Source: Staphylococcus sp. NAM3COL9
Lineage (GTDB): Bacteria; Bacillota; Bacilli; Staphylococcales; Staphylococcaceae
Length of the DNA stretch: 64,000 nt
Reading direction: 5' to 3'
NCBI RefSeq assembly: GCF_001431205.1
Contig: NZ_LGPC01000013.1
Location: forward strand, 1 to 64,000
Under the pieces are notes generated by a model that was given only the letters and a program-made list of their open reading frames with translations, was not told the origin of the DNA and did not search any database. Made by a program: the position numbers and the translations under genes. Within the stretch, counting starts at the first letter, position 1. Every line of letters begins with the position of its first letter. Positions 62,579 to 64,000 of the stretch are shown here, one piece after another.

Positions 62579-64000
<1,422 letters not shown>

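Overview
The window is a stretch of a low-GC Firmicute chromosome that I assign to the genus Staphylococcus. The evidence is the gene order (tRNAs, arginase, cdaA-cdaR-glmM, mtl genes, glmS, czrAB, deo genes, luxS, hmrA/ATP-grasp pair, rpoE-pyrG-fba-murZ-rho-rpmE2-tdk-prfA-prmC-ywlC-ywlE-ywlG-glyA-upp-mnaA-atp), the protein sequences, strong SD sequences and AT-rich intergenic DNA. Proteins such as AtpF differ clearly from the S. aureus versions I remember, so a coagulase-negative species is likely, perhaps of the saprophyticus/xylosus group. That species-level guess is inference only.

Layout. 1-265: end of a tRNA cluster (Tyr, Gln, Lys). 461-4757: arginase, then the c-di-AMP/peptidoglycan precursor operon cdaA-cdaR-glmM. 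4788-10056: mannitol utilisation operon mtlA-mtlR-mtlF-mtlD on the minus strand, with a recognisable MtlR operator. 10159-12482: glmS behind a glmS self-cleaving ribozyme. 12712-21211: accessory and housekeeping genes, including a nuclease-like lipoprotein, a decayed lipoprotein gene, an ABC ATPase, a HAD phosphatase, a repeat-tailed membrane protein, a metallophosphoesterase, the zinc efflux pair czrA-czrB, an NAD(P)-binding protein and a GntR regulator. 21212-21945: a 734-bp intergenic region with a probable unannotated small RNA on the minus strand and a three-way-junction RNA in the manA leader. 21946-28983: manA, a YeiH-type permease, a tandem-EVE protein fused to a degenerate McrB-like AAA domain, ribokinase, a PerR-box-controlled dps gene and an alcohol dehydrogenase pseudogene. 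29181-33654: nucleoside catabolism (deoD divergent from deoC-pdp-deoB). 33784-40065: luxS, the M20 peptidase/ATP-grasp ligase pair, pantothenate kinase and small enzymes. 40175-64000: core information and energy genes ending in the F1Fo ATP synthase operon; the window ends inside the last codons of atpD.

How the parts connect. GlmS and GlmM make glucosamine phosphates that feed MurZ and MnaA for wall synthesis, and CdaA/CdaR share an operon with GlmM. The deo genes and ribokinase channel nucleoside sugars into the pentose phosphate pathway, while Upp and Tdk salvage the bases. PrfA and PrmC form the release-factor/methylase pair.

Most of the window is conserved core genome. The parts most worth follow-up are the EVE/pseudo-McrB protein, the RNA elements upstream of manA, the long leader between the glmS ribozyme and glmS, and several well-formed operators (PerR at dps, CzrA, MtlR, an inverted repeat at tdk, a cre inside the arginase promoter). 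I found no CRISPR array, complete insertion sequence, prophage or attachment site.
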